A DNA stretch of 26,430 nucleotides, from IMG/VR virus record IMGVR_UViG_3300028044_000061, positions 1-26,430 of that record. The stretch is one strand, 5' to 3'. Positions 1 through 5,395 of this stretch are shown piece by piece. Numbering within the stretch: position 1 is the stretch's first letter; every line of letters starts with the position of its first letter. The notes below the pieces were generated by a model, which was not told the DNA's origin, did no database searches, and saw only the letters and a list, made by a program, of their open reading frames with translations. The DNA is from a virus. A program made the translations under genes and the position numbers.

Positions 1-491
1 TTTGATTTAATTTTTGCCAATGTACCAATATATTCAGTTTCTGGTAATTTCCACCCCTTATGAGATTTACATCTACCATTTAATACTGAACTAATTTCTG
101 AACTCAGCAAACAATGTTCTCTACAAAATTTGGAAACATTTTCCGATTCATAAATTTCACCATCTGGTGACATTAATCTAAATTTTCTACAATGAGTCAC
201 CTTACCAGATTCTCCGCCCAATGTAGAGTTATAACCATTAACATAAGTATCATAATATTTTATCCAATAAATTTCAACATCATTCATTTTATTTAAGTCA
301 CACTCTTGAATTATTCCCCAAATAAAATTATTTTTACCATATTTATTTAATGCTCTTTGAAATTTAGTTTTATTTATTCTAATATCTTTATAGTGCTTTT
401 TAATTCTCCAATCTAATCCTTTTTTAGTTTGTCCAATATATCGTTTTCCATTAGAAATACAATAGGAACAATAAACAACACCAAGTTCCAT
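1..491 (-). CDS. GIY-YIG homing endonuclease, 3' end outside window
   Basis: The frame is open from an ATG at 491 to the window edge, giving 163 codons; the C-terminus lies outside. The N-terminus shows the GIY-YIG nuclease signature (GVVYCSYC, then GKRYIGQT about 10 residues later). It is followed by the usual NGYNSTLGGESG segment and a C-terminal stretch (FRLMSPDGEIYES to HKGWKL) like the small DNA-binding modules (NUMOD1/IENR type) of free-standing phage endonucleases. Proteins of this family cut a DNA target and spread their own gene by recombination. A late promoter (519-526) and an AAGG ribosome site about 6 nt before the ATG support the start. Composition is AT-rich compared with the neighbouring porin, consistent with a mobile gene. 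The family call is firm; the target is unknown. Confidence 0.85.
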   Translation of the reverse strand, partial: MELGVVYCSYCISNGKRYIGQTKKGLDWRIKKHYKDIRINKTKFQRALNKYGKNNFIWGIIQECDLNKMNDVEIYWIKYYDTYVNGYNSTLGGESGKVTHCRKFRLMSPDGEIYESENVSKFCREHCLLSSEISSVLNGRCKSHKGWKLPETEYIGTLAKIKS

Positions 492-518
492 ATTTAACCT
501 TAAGTTTGGTAGCACTAC

Positions 519-526
519 TATTTATA
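519..526 (-). promoter_or_regulatory. T4-type late promoter TATAAATA
   Basis: The minus strand reads TATAAATA, the T4 late consensus. Transcription would start near 512, about 20 nt before the endonuclease ATG at 491. The box directly follows the U-tract of the porin terminator. Confidence 0.75.
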
Positions 527-528
527 AT

Positions 529-556
529 AAAAAAGGGAGCATATGTGCTCCCTTTT
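529..556 (-). terminator. Intrinsic terminator of the porin gene
   Basis: An 11-bp stem (AAAAGGGAGCA with its complement, 4-nt loop) is followed on the minus strand by six T. It lies 40 nt beyond the porin stop. A run of T on the other side also makes it usable on the plus strand. Confidence 0.85.
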
Positions 557-596
557 CCTGGAAATGTGCTACCAAATTCAGGTAATGATATTTATA

Positions 597-1481
597 TCAA
601 TTAAACTTGATACCAACGCCAACGGTTCCAGTTACATTGTAACCTTGACCACTGCCGTAGTTATAAGTGACTTTACCAACTTTGGTAGAACCAAAGGTTT
701 CGGCACCAGTTTCGGCAAAAGGAATCTTGGCATCAGCAAACAGAACAACGTTCTTTGCTACTGATACTTCAGCACCAACTACACCGACACCAGCACTCTG
801 ATTGCCACCCACCTGACCACCAGCACCAACATAGAGGTTAGCAGCAGATACTTTAGTTCCATCAGCAAGAGTCCTGCGTGAGAGAGGAATATCAAGGGTA
901 GCAAGACCACCACCAAATACACCACCACTTACATAGTTAGGAGTGGAAGTAAATGTTACATAAGGACGAGCAGATACAGCATACTGATTACCCAAATCAA
1001 GTGCCCTCAAACGACCTTGAAGTGTTACACCAGACTCATATACACGATTACCCAATGGTGTTACACCCGGATAGTTAGCAGCATTACCAGAGAAAGCAAT
1101 ACCACCATAGTTACCAACTCCCAACTGACGGCGCTGTGTGGCAGTTACGGCAGCAACTTCCAGTTGGCTTACACGCTTATTGGTGGCTCCAATTTGAGCA
1201 CGAAGAGATGCAGCAAGTTGTGCGTCTGCTTGTGTGTAAAATTGAGTAATATTATCCAGGCAATGATTTGTCAAAGCAAATACTTCACTGCGAGTTGCAT
1301 CAGCAGCAGGCTTCAGAGTGCCATTAGGATAACCAACAAGACATCCATAACGAGTATTGAGGTTTTGGATTGCTGAGTATGCCCAGTCAGTTGGTTGTAC
1401 ATCTGAGAAGGATGCAGGAGCAGCAAGCACTGGTGCGGTAGTTAATACAACGGCACCGGCAAGAAATGAACGAATAACCAT
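597..1481 (-). CDS. SLH-domain outer-membrane porin-like protein (host-like)
   Basis: 294 aa. A signal peptide (MVIRSFLAGAVVLTTAPVLA, cleavage about residue 20) precedes an S-layer-homology domain at about residues 22-75 (FSDVQPTDWAYSAIQNL, GCLVGYPNGTLKP, TRSEVFALTN). This type anchors cyanobacterial porins to peptidoglycan. A short coiled segment follows (about 80-115), then a glycine-rich region of alternating polar and hydrophobic residues that looks like beta-barrel strands, ending GTVGVGIKFN. Cyanobacterial porins of this family are usually 450-600 aa, so the barrel is short. Its base composition is richer in GC than the flanking endonucleases, which suggests capture from a host. It has both an early and a late promoter. 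The protein probably goes to the host outer membrane; whether it forms a channel, blocks other phages or changes nutrient uptake cannot be told from sequence. Confidence 0.8.
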   Translation of the reverse strand: MVIRSFLAGAVVLTTAPVLAAPASFSDVQPTDWAYSAIQNLNTRYGCLVGYPNGTLKPAADATRSEVFALTNHCLDNITQFYTQADAQLAASLRAQIGATNKRVSQLEVAAVTATQRRQLGVGNYGGIAFSGNAANYPGVTPLGNRVYESGVTLQGRLRALDLGNQYAVSARPYVTFTSTPNYVSGGVFGGGLATLDIPLSRRTLADGTKVSAANLYVGAGGQVGGNQSAGVGVVGAEVSVAKNVVLFADAKIPFAETGAETFGSTKVGKVTYNYGSGQGYNVTGTVGVGIKFN

Positions 1482-1535
1482 AAAAATTTTTTAATGTGAA
1501 ATGTTAATAGAGATTTTTCAGTAATCTCAAGAACC

Positions 1536-1569
1536 TATTTATCATAGCAAAAGAAAGTTTTTATGTCAA
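1536..1569 (-). promoter_or_regulatory. Fused early (TTGACA-17-TATGAT) and late (GATAAATA) promoter
   Basis: On the minus strand TTGACA (1569-1564), a 17-nt spacer and TATGAT (1546-1541) form a near-consensus sigma-70 promoter. The late box GATAAATA (1543-1536) shares the GAT of the -10. It serves the porin gene starting at 1481. The -35 overlaps the stop of the endonuclease gene upstream. Confidence 0.75.
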
Positions 1570-2460
1570 GGGGGGAGGGTGTCTGATGATTATTTTTTTT
1601 ACCCTATACTTTGGAGAATATTCTATTACAAACTCTTTAAATTTAGCACAAAGATTTTGTTGTGATTTTGAATATTTCGTTATACTACAAAAAGTTTTAA
1701 AATCAGTATTTTTATAAATCTCATACCATTCAGTATAAAATTTTATCTTTTGTACTCTTATATTTTTTTTCTTTTCCTTTGTTTTTATTTTTTCATTTTC
1801 TTTCAATTTTTCTCTTAAAAAATAAGCATCAAAATCATATATTGCCCCTTTATTCCATCCAACAGGAATTGTATCATCTTTTTTTATTCTTTTAGTTTGC
1901 CTTAAGTCTAAATTGTGTATTAAAATAGTGCCATATTGTGAATTTTTTTTACCTTGTTGATGCTCAATTTCTTTAAATTTATTCTTTTTCTTTTCTATTG
2001 CTTCTGGTGTTCGTGTAGCAAGATTTGCCTTTATGCAATTTTTTCTCAATACATCTAAAACATATTCTCGTTTTTTCCAATTAGGATCATCCCATCGTTC
2101 TTTACTATTTTTAGATATTTTTTTCCTAGTTACAGACTTAACTGGTAATTTATTTTTAGTAAGTGCTCCCCTCCTATTTGCATCATAAGAAAATTTACCC
2201 CCACAACATTCATTTAAACAATAAAAATCATTTTCCCAGTCCAATCTGAGCAACAAATCAGTTTCTGCCTTTGATACATCTACATCATTATCAAAACACT
2301 CAATAATTACCTTTGAAAAATTTGTAGTCTTCCATTTATTTTTATGAGTTTTTGGAGACCCAGTATATGGATCATTCCAAGGATTATATTTACTGGGACA
2401 TTTTCTTTTCCCAACATAATAATAAAAATCTTTAAAATGTATTACATACAAATAAAACAA
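1561..2460 (-). CDS. GIY-YIG homing endonuclease (Seg-like) with NUMOD3-type repeats
   Basis: About 299 aa. The N-terminus has the GIY-YIG pattern (FYLYVI, then YYVGKRK), followed by NECCGGKFSYDANRRG. Short motifs typical of NUMOD3 or nuclease-associated modules follow (SKNSKERWDDPNWKKR; GKKNSQYGTILIHN; KKDDTIPVGWNKG), as in T4 Seg-type free-standing endonucleases. No ATG precedes the nuclease domain. TTG at 2460, 8 nt after the ribosome site GAGGG (2473-2469), fits best; an in-frame TTG at 2475 lies too close to the promoter. It is very rich in lysine and AT, unlike the porin next to it. The last codons overlap the porin -35 element, so the gene sits exactly against its neighbour's promoter. 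The target is unknown. Confidence 0.8.
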   Translation of the reverse strand: MFYLYVIHFKDFYYYVGKRKCPSKYNPWNDPYTGSPKTHKNKWKTTNFSKVIIECFDNDVDVSKAETDLLLRLDWENDFYCLNECCGGKFSYDANRRGALTKNKLPVKSVTRKKISKNSKERWDDPNWKKREYVLDVLRKNCIKANLATRTPEAIEKKKNKFKEIEHQQGKKNSQYGTILIHNLDLRQTKRIKKDDTIPVGWNKGAIYDFDAYFLREKLKENEKIKTKEKKKNIRVQKIKFYTEWYEIYKNTDFKTFCSITKYSKSQQNLCAKFKEFVIEYSPKYRVKKIIIRHPPPLT

Positions 2461-2487
2461 AATCAGTACCCTCAAATATTATAATAT

Positions 2488-2495
2488 TATTTATA
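2488..2495 (-). promoter_or_regulatory. T4-type late promoter TATAAATA
   Basis: The minus strand reads TATAAATA. The expected start near 2481 gives a leader of about 20 nt to the TTG start at 2460 and keeps the GAGGG ribosome site. Confidence 0.75.
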
Positions 2496-2525
2496 AGGGA
2501 AACGAACTTTGATTTTTTAGTTGGA

Positions 2526-2597
2526 AGCGGACGAAGAGTGCTGCCCTCTCTACCTGAGGTTTGGAAAACCCCTGCTCTGCTGTTGAGCTACATCCGC
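2526..2597 (-). tRNA. tRNA-Gly(UCC), unusual D and T loops
   Basis: 72 nt fold as a cloverleaf: acceptor GCGGATG/CGTCCGC (one G-U), D stem GCTC/GAGC, anticodon stem GGGGT/ACCTC with loop TTTCCAA (anticodon TCC, reading GGA), variable AGGTA, T stem GAGAG/CTCTT. The D loop (AACAGCA) lacks the G18-G19 pair. The T loop (GGCAGCA) lacks T54, T55 and A58 and keeps only C56. CCA is not encoded at the correct spacing (TTCCA follows). It may be a working but unusual tRNA, or one that is decaying. Confidence 0.7.
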
Positions 2598-2604
2598 AAA
2601 TTGT

Positions 2605-2620
2605 GGGAGATTTCTCTCCC
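2605..2620 (-). other. RNA hairpin with GAAA tetraloop in tRNA-Gly leader
   Basis: The minus strand reads GGGAGA-GAAA-TCTCCC, a 6-bp stem closed by a GNRA loop, 8 nt before the 5' end of tRNA-Gly and with no U-tract. It could be a processing or stability element of the tRNA precursor. Confidence 0.55.
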
Positions 2621-2643
2621 GGCGACTTCCTTCACACCAAGGC

Positions 2644-2672
2644 ATTATAAGATATATGGGATAAAAAGTCAA
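2644..2672 (-). promoter_or_regulatory. Early promoter TTGACT-17-TATAAT for tRNA-Gly
   Basis: TTGACT (2672-2667), 17-nt spacer, perfect TATAAT (2649-2644) on the minus strand, between tRNA-Ser and tRNA-Gly. A start near 2637 gives a roughly 40-nt leader carrying the GAAA hairpin. Confidence 0.7.
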
Positions 2673-2683
2673 GATTCCCACAA

Positions 2684-2767
2684 CAGTAGGGACAGGAATC
2701 GAACCTGCGAATGATATTAACCCCAACAATTTTCAAGATTGTGTCCTCGACCAACCGGACCCCTACT
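2684..2767 (-). tRNA. trnS(uga): tRNA-Ser(UGA)
   Basis: 84-nt class II tRNA: acceptor AGTAGGG/CCCTACT, D arm GTCC/GGAC with loop GGTTGGTCGA, anticodon stem ACAAT/ATTGT with loop CTTGAAA (anticodon TGA, reading UCA), long variable arm of about 17 nt, T stem GCAGG/CCTGT with loop TTCGATT. Discriminator G; no CCA encoded. The long variable arm agrees with serine. Confidence 0.92.
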
Positions 2768-2819
2768 AATGTTGTCTTGAAGCACCCTATAAGGGTTTTA
2801 TGTTGCCTTAAGGTAACAA

Positions 2820-2891
2820 CAGGCATACCTGGATTTGCACCAGGGACGAAACTTTAGAAGAGTTTTGTGATATCTACTTCACCATATGCCC
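2820..2891 (-). tRNA. trnR(ucu): tRNA-Arg(UCU)
   Basis: 72 nt: acceptor GGGCATA/TATGCCT (one G-U), D stem GTGA/TCAC, anticodon stem AAACT/AGTTT with loop CTTCTAA (anticodon TCT, reading AGA), variable CGTC, T stem CCTGG/CCAGG with loop TGCAAAT. Discriminator G; no CCA. It starts 14 nt after the stop of the membrane-protein gene and is probably on the same transcript. AGA is a common codon in this AT-rich genome. Confidence 0.9.
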
Positions 2892-2905
2892 ATAAACCCA
2901 TAATA

Positions 2906-3322
2906 TCACGGCAAGGGGCACGAGTCAACCCAAGGAGCACAAATTCTCATTTCCCCTCCAAGTTTTTTACATTCATCAGTATAGCACACGGATTTATCTA
3001 TTGAATATTCAATATATCTTTGTTCGTATTTTTTATCATACTCGGAAATAATCCGATTATACTCTGGATTTACGGCATCGATTGCCCTGTTCACATCTCC
3101 TTTGATTCTGCGATCTAAAAGAATTGGGTCAGTAATAATCCAATCATTCAAAGGTTTTCCTGGTATTTTTCTTTGAATTTGATCGACAATATCGTAAATT
3201 TTTTCTTCGGGAATATGAGTACACTGTGATATTCCCGTTACAACAGAAGTGAATATGACACCTATAATCGCATATCTAAAAATGCTTGATTTCTTTTTAC
3301 CAAACTGGAAATCAAATTTCAT
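2906..3322 (-). CDS. Small membrane-anchored hypothetical protein
   Basis: 138 aa; family not recognised. A basic N-terminus (GKKKSS) precedes one hydrophobic segment at about residues 16-34 (YAIIGVIFTSVVTGIS). A charged, mostly helical domain follows, and a C-terminus with four cysteines in about 25 residues (SVCYTDEC, MRICAPWVDSCPLP), suggesting disulfides outside the cytoplasm. It lies 6 nt downstream of the Hc1-like gene and 14 nt upstream of tRNA-Arg. One N-terminal membrane segment, a periplasm-facing domain and a muramidase gene two genes upstream would fit a lysis accessory protein, but this is only inference. Confidence 0.7.
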   Translation of the reverse strand: MKFDFQFGKKKSSIFRYAIIGVIFTSVVTGISQCTHIPEEKIYDIVDQIQRKIPGKPLNDWIITDPILLDRRIKGDVNRAIDAVNPEYNRIISEYDKKYEQRYIEYSIDKSVCYTDECKKLGGEMRICAPWVDSCPLP

Positions 3323-3328
3323 AGAAAA

Positions 3329-3523
3329 TCAGGATGCCTTTGCTTCCTTACGAGTATTCTTTTCTTCGGTGATTTCGGTTCTACGAGTCTTCACTAATTT
3401 TGCAATTTCCTGAAGTTCTTTGCGAGCACGAGTTCCTGCGGCACTATTACCGGCAGTGAATTTTTCGTCCTCATATTGCCATGCTTCTACGGCATCCAAA
3501 AGTTTTTGTACTGTCTCTAACAT
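3329..3523 (-). CDS. Hc1-like histone H1-type nucleoid protein
   Basis: 64 aa from the ATG at 3523 (MLETVQKLLDAVEAW). The core AAGTRARKELQEIAKLVK and the basic tail (KTRRTEITEEKNTRKEAKAS) match the bacterial Hc1 histone H1-like family, in which a conserved AAGxRARK motif lies in a helical, DNA-binding domain. An in-frame start at 3586 would add 21 residues, but the late-type box at 3544-3551 lies inside that extension and supports the shorter form. A role in packing host or phage DNA is inferred from the family. Confidence 0.7.
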   Translation of the reverse strand: MLETVQKLLDAVEAWQYEDEKFTAGNSAAGTRARKELQEIAKLVKTRRTEITEEKNTRKEAKAS

Positions 3524-3543
3524 TTTCTTATAAAAAGTGATTA

Positions 3544-3551
3544 CATTTATA
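3544..3551 (-). promoter_or_regulatory. Near-consensus late promoter TATAAATG
   Basis: The minus strand reads TATAAATG, one change from TATAAATA. It lies 21 nt before the Hc1-like ATG at 3523 and just after the U-tract of the preceding terminator. Confidence 0.55.
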
Positions 3552-3559
3552 TATAAAAC

Positions 3560-3583
3560 AAAAAAGTGGGGATTTCTCCCCAC
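3560..3583 (-). terminator. Intrinsic terminator of the muramidase gene
   Basis: On the minus strand GTGGGGA-GAAA-TCCCCAC (7-bp stem, GNRA loop) is followed by six T, 9 nt past the stop at 3592. Confidence 0.9.
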
Positions 3584-3591
3584 CAATCAAT

Positions 3592-4218
3592 TTAGGTATC
3601 AAGTACCATCTTGTTAGCATAACGATAGGCATATTCGGTACGAGCACCGTGATCGCCCCAACGTATCCATTTACTAGCATAATACATATACTGACCAATA
3701 GATTTACCAGGAGTTTTCATTCTTGGTTCAACCATTTTCCAATCAACTTCATATAACATATATTTAAGTTGAGTATCAATTGTGGATGGATTTCCTCCAG
3801 TACGATAAGCAAATTTACCTAAACCATTATATCTTGCTGCATCTGTGAATTGAATAATTCCAAATCCACCAGACCTACAAGACTCATAATTAACTCTAGC
3901 CCCACCCTCACAGATATTAGGAACAAAATCTGATTCCTGTTTGATGTTACCCATGATGGTTGCTAGAGCATTCTTATCTTTGATTCCTTGTTTTTGTAAG
4001 AAATTTAAAGCATAAGTTTCTGTTTGATTACATCCTTTACATTTCCAAACCTTTTCGACCTTTGTTTCTGTTGGTTTGGTGTCTTTCTGATTTGGAAGTT
4101 CTTGAACTGATAGTTCGAGTCCTTCTTTTTCAGGAACTGGTGGAGCACTCACTGGTAAGAGTAGTGGTGAATTAAACGCAGTTAAGACTGAAAGAGTTGT
4201 AATTGTTGAAAATAGCAT
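3592..4218 (-). CDS. Exported tail-lysozyme-like muramidase
   Basis: 208 aa from the ATG at 4218. The N-terminus (MLFSTITTLSVLTAFNSPLL) is a signal peptide or membrane anchor. A Pro-rich linker follows, then a domain like the phage tail lysozyme family (ALATIMGNIKQESDF, GFGIIQFTDAARYNG). The Glu of KQESDF (residue 95) is the likely catalytic acid. It would cut peptidoglycan in the periplasm. An in-frame GTG at 4287 would add 23 residues (MEDALRERW) from a GC-richer segment; I prefer the ATG because it places the hydrophobic stretch at the terminus, but no good ribosome site separates the two. An early promoter lies at 4352-4380 and a strong terminator follows. Confidence 0.78.
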   Translation of the reverse strand: MLFSTITTLSVLTAFNSPLLLPVSAPPVPEKEGLELSVQELPNQKDTKPTETKVEKVWKCKGCNQTETYALNFLQKQGIKDKNALATIMGNIKQESDFVPNICEGGARVNYESCRSGGFGIIQFTDAARYNGLGKFAYRTGGNPSTIDTQLKYMLYEVDWKMVEPRMKTPGKSIGQYMYYASKWIRWGDHGARTEYAYRYANKMVLDT

Positions 4219-4323
4219 TAATTTTAATAGAATTCGGCATCCGTATAGAAGAGGGGTACACCACCTCTCTCGAAGGGCATCTTCCACGGCTCTAGGTTGT
4301 CACGTCAAAATCTCATAATAAAA

Positions 4324-4347
4324 AAGCAATCTTATTAAGGACTGCTT
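4324..4347 (-). terminator. Intrinsic terminator overlapping the early start site
   Basis: On the minus strand AAGCAGTC and GATTGCTT form an 8-bp stem (8-nt loop, one G-U) followed by TTTTATT. It ends the 68-aa gene upstream. The start site predicted from the promoter at 4352-4380 falls inside its 5' arm. Confidence 0.7.
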
Positions 4348-4351
4348 AAGC

Positions 4352-4380
4352 ATTATATAAGGTTATTTAGGTTTTGTCAA
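4352..4380 (-). promoter_or_regulatory. Consensus early promoter TTGACA-17-TATAAT
   Basis: Perfect -35 (4380-4375), 17-nt spacer and perfect -10 (4357-4352) on the minus strand, directed at the muramidase gene. Confidence 0.85.
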
Positions 4381-4381
4381 G

Positions 4382-4588
4382 TTATTGTTTTGCCGAAACA
4401 AAATTATTGATTTTAATTGCAAGTGATTCAATATATTCATAAGAAGGAAACTCTGGATACTCCATCATCACTGTTGTTTTTGGATTATCATTCCACATAG
4501 CAACAGTTGCATATGCTGATTGATACTCATCATTAGCAAGTGTGTGTGCTTGCTGTAAAATAGAAAACCTAAGTTCGTAAGGTGTCAT
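4382..4588 (-). CDS. Small hypothetical protein, cyanophage type
   Basis: 68 aa (MTPYELRFSILQQAHTLA). It is a soluble helical protein with an aromatic and acidic middle (MMEYPEFPSYEYIESLAI). It resembles small proteins I associate with T4-like cyanophages, but no function is known to me. A ribosome site AGGA lies 9 nt before the ATG. It is followed by a terminator that overlaps the next promoter. The upstream leader carries a run of CA repeats (4602-4621). Confidence 0.7.
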   Translation of the reverse strand: MTPYELRFSILQQAHTLANDEYQSAYATVAMWNDNPKTTVMMEYPEFPSYEYIESLAIKINNFVSAKQ

Positions 4589-4670
4589 TTGTCTTATCCT
4601 TTGTGTGTGTTTGTGTGTGTGCTGTTATAGATTATCCGTGTCTTGATATTATATATGAAGTTTTGTCAAT

Positions 4671-4877
4671 TTAATTAAATCCTTTTGATTTTTTATTTTT
4701 TTTATCTAAGACTTCTGCGTGACTTAGAAACATATTTGCAGTTTGAAACCAAGTTGCTTGAAATTCTTCGAAGGTATTAAATATCTTAAAGTTCCCGTCG
4801 GTATAAACTAACTTATAATCGTGACGATCATAAGGTTTATCACAAGTTTGCTCAAAAAACTCAGGTAGTCCAGACAT
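4671..4877 (-). CDS. Small hypothetical protein
   Basis: 68 aa (MSGLPEFFEQTCDKPYDRHD). No membrane segment; lysine-rich tail (KKNKKSKGFN); no recognised domain. The middle (KLVYTDGNFKIFNTFEEFQ) looks like a beta hairpin plus helix. A late box ends 28 nt before the ATG, overlapping a weaker early promoter, which supports it as a real gene. Confidence 0.65.
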   Translation of the reverse strand: MSGLPEFFEQTCDKPYDRHDYKLVYTDGNFKIFNTFEEFQATWFQTANMFLSHAEVLDKKNKKSKGFN

Positions 4878-4905
4878 AAAAAAATCTGTTTGTTAAGATT
4901 TGTTA

Positions 4906-4939
4906 TATTTATGTTAGCATATCGCAACACAGAGGTCAA
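4906..4939 (-). promoter_or_regulatory. Fused early (TTGACC-17-TAACAT) and late (CATAAATA) promoter
   Basis: TTGACC (4939-4934), 17-nt spacer and TAACAT (4916-4911), a weak -10, overlap the exact late box CATAAATA (4913-4906). This is the same layout as upstream of the porin gene. Confidence 0.6.
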
Positions 4940-4954
4940 TGAGTGTTTGTGCTA

Positions 4955-5320
4955 TCAAAAAGCAGTTCTCACAACATCTATCAATTCATTTACTGATACT
5001 ACACTGTAACCAGAAACAGCAGTGATTGCCTGATTTGTAGCAGGCACACACCACACAACAACTTTCATATTTCCAACAGTTGCCCATTGAGTATTACTAT
5101 CTTCTCTAGACATATCCCTCGCAGCAAGCTCAAAGAATTTTGATCGTGCTTTTGAACGACAGAGAATTGGAGATGACACATTATCATAAACCAGTGCCAT
5201 TGATGGAGGAACTGTGGTATAAGGGTATGAACCAGAAAAAACTTTGGGTGGTTCATTGGCAAGAGCAGGGGCAACAGACATAGTGACTGCGGCAGCTGCT
5301 GTAAGAATAGATTTAATCAT
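4955..5320 (-). CDS. Secreted small protein with signal peptide
   Basis: 121 aa. A clear signal peptide (MIKSILTAAAAVTMSVAPALA, cut before NEPP) precedes a roughly 100-residue domain with two cysteines (SSPILCRSK and VVWCVP) that could form a disulfide. The strand-rich tail (ITAVSGYSVVSVNELIDVVR) resembles small exported proteins of marine cyanobacteria. I do not recognise the family. It has a consensus early promoter, so it is expected early in infection in the periplasm. Confidence 0.7.
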   Translation of the reverse strand: MIKSILTAAAAVTMSVAPALANEPPKVFSGSYPYTTVPPSMALVYDNVSSPILCRSKARSKFFELAARDMSREDSNTQWATVGNMKVVVWCVPATNQAITAVSGYSVVSVNELIDVVRTAF

Positions 5321-5337
5321 TTTTTAGTAATCGATTA

Positions 5338-5364
5338 TAAAAAAAGAGACCCGTTAAGGTCTCT
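5338..5364 (-). terminator. Intrinsic terminator of the free-standing endonuclease gene
   Basis: On the minus strand AGAGACC-TTAACG-GGTCTCT (perfect 7-bp stem) is followed by seven T. The start site of the early promoter at 5367-5395 would fall in the 5' arm. Confidence 0.85.
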
Positions 5365-5366
5365 GT

Positions 5367-5395
5367 ATTATATCAAATTTGAGAGGTTTTGTCAA
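5367..5395 (-). promoter_or_regulatory. Consensus early promoter TTGACA-17-TATAAT
   Basis: TTGACA (5395-5390), 17-nt spacer and TATAAT (5372-5367) on the minus strand, serving the secreted-protein gene. The -35 overlaps the last codon and stop region of the endonuclease gene. Confidence 0.85.

Noticed and set aside
597-1376. Plus-strand frames opposite the porin gene (543-764, 1017-1376)
   Set aside because: The minus-strand porin with signal peptide and SLH domain explains the sequence; the plus frames show no protein features.
2780-2815. Plus-strand terminator between tRNA-Ser and tRNA-Arg (CCCT-ATA-AGGG then TTTT)
   Set aside because: The stem is only 4 bp and no plus-strand gene precedes it; more likely a spacer hairpin in the tRNA transcript.
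2632-2826. 64-codon minus-strand frame
   Set aside because: It lies over tRNA-Ser and ends beside tRNA-Arg; the tRNA folds explain the sequence.
4602-4621. CA/GT dinucleotide run as a phase-variation switch
   Set aside because: It is short, imperfect and lies in the leader outside the ribosome site; nothing ties it to control.
4640-4675. Early promoter TTGACA with TATAAT before the 68-aa gene at 4588
   Set aside because: The spacing between the two boxes is only about 10 nt, too short for sigma-70 use.
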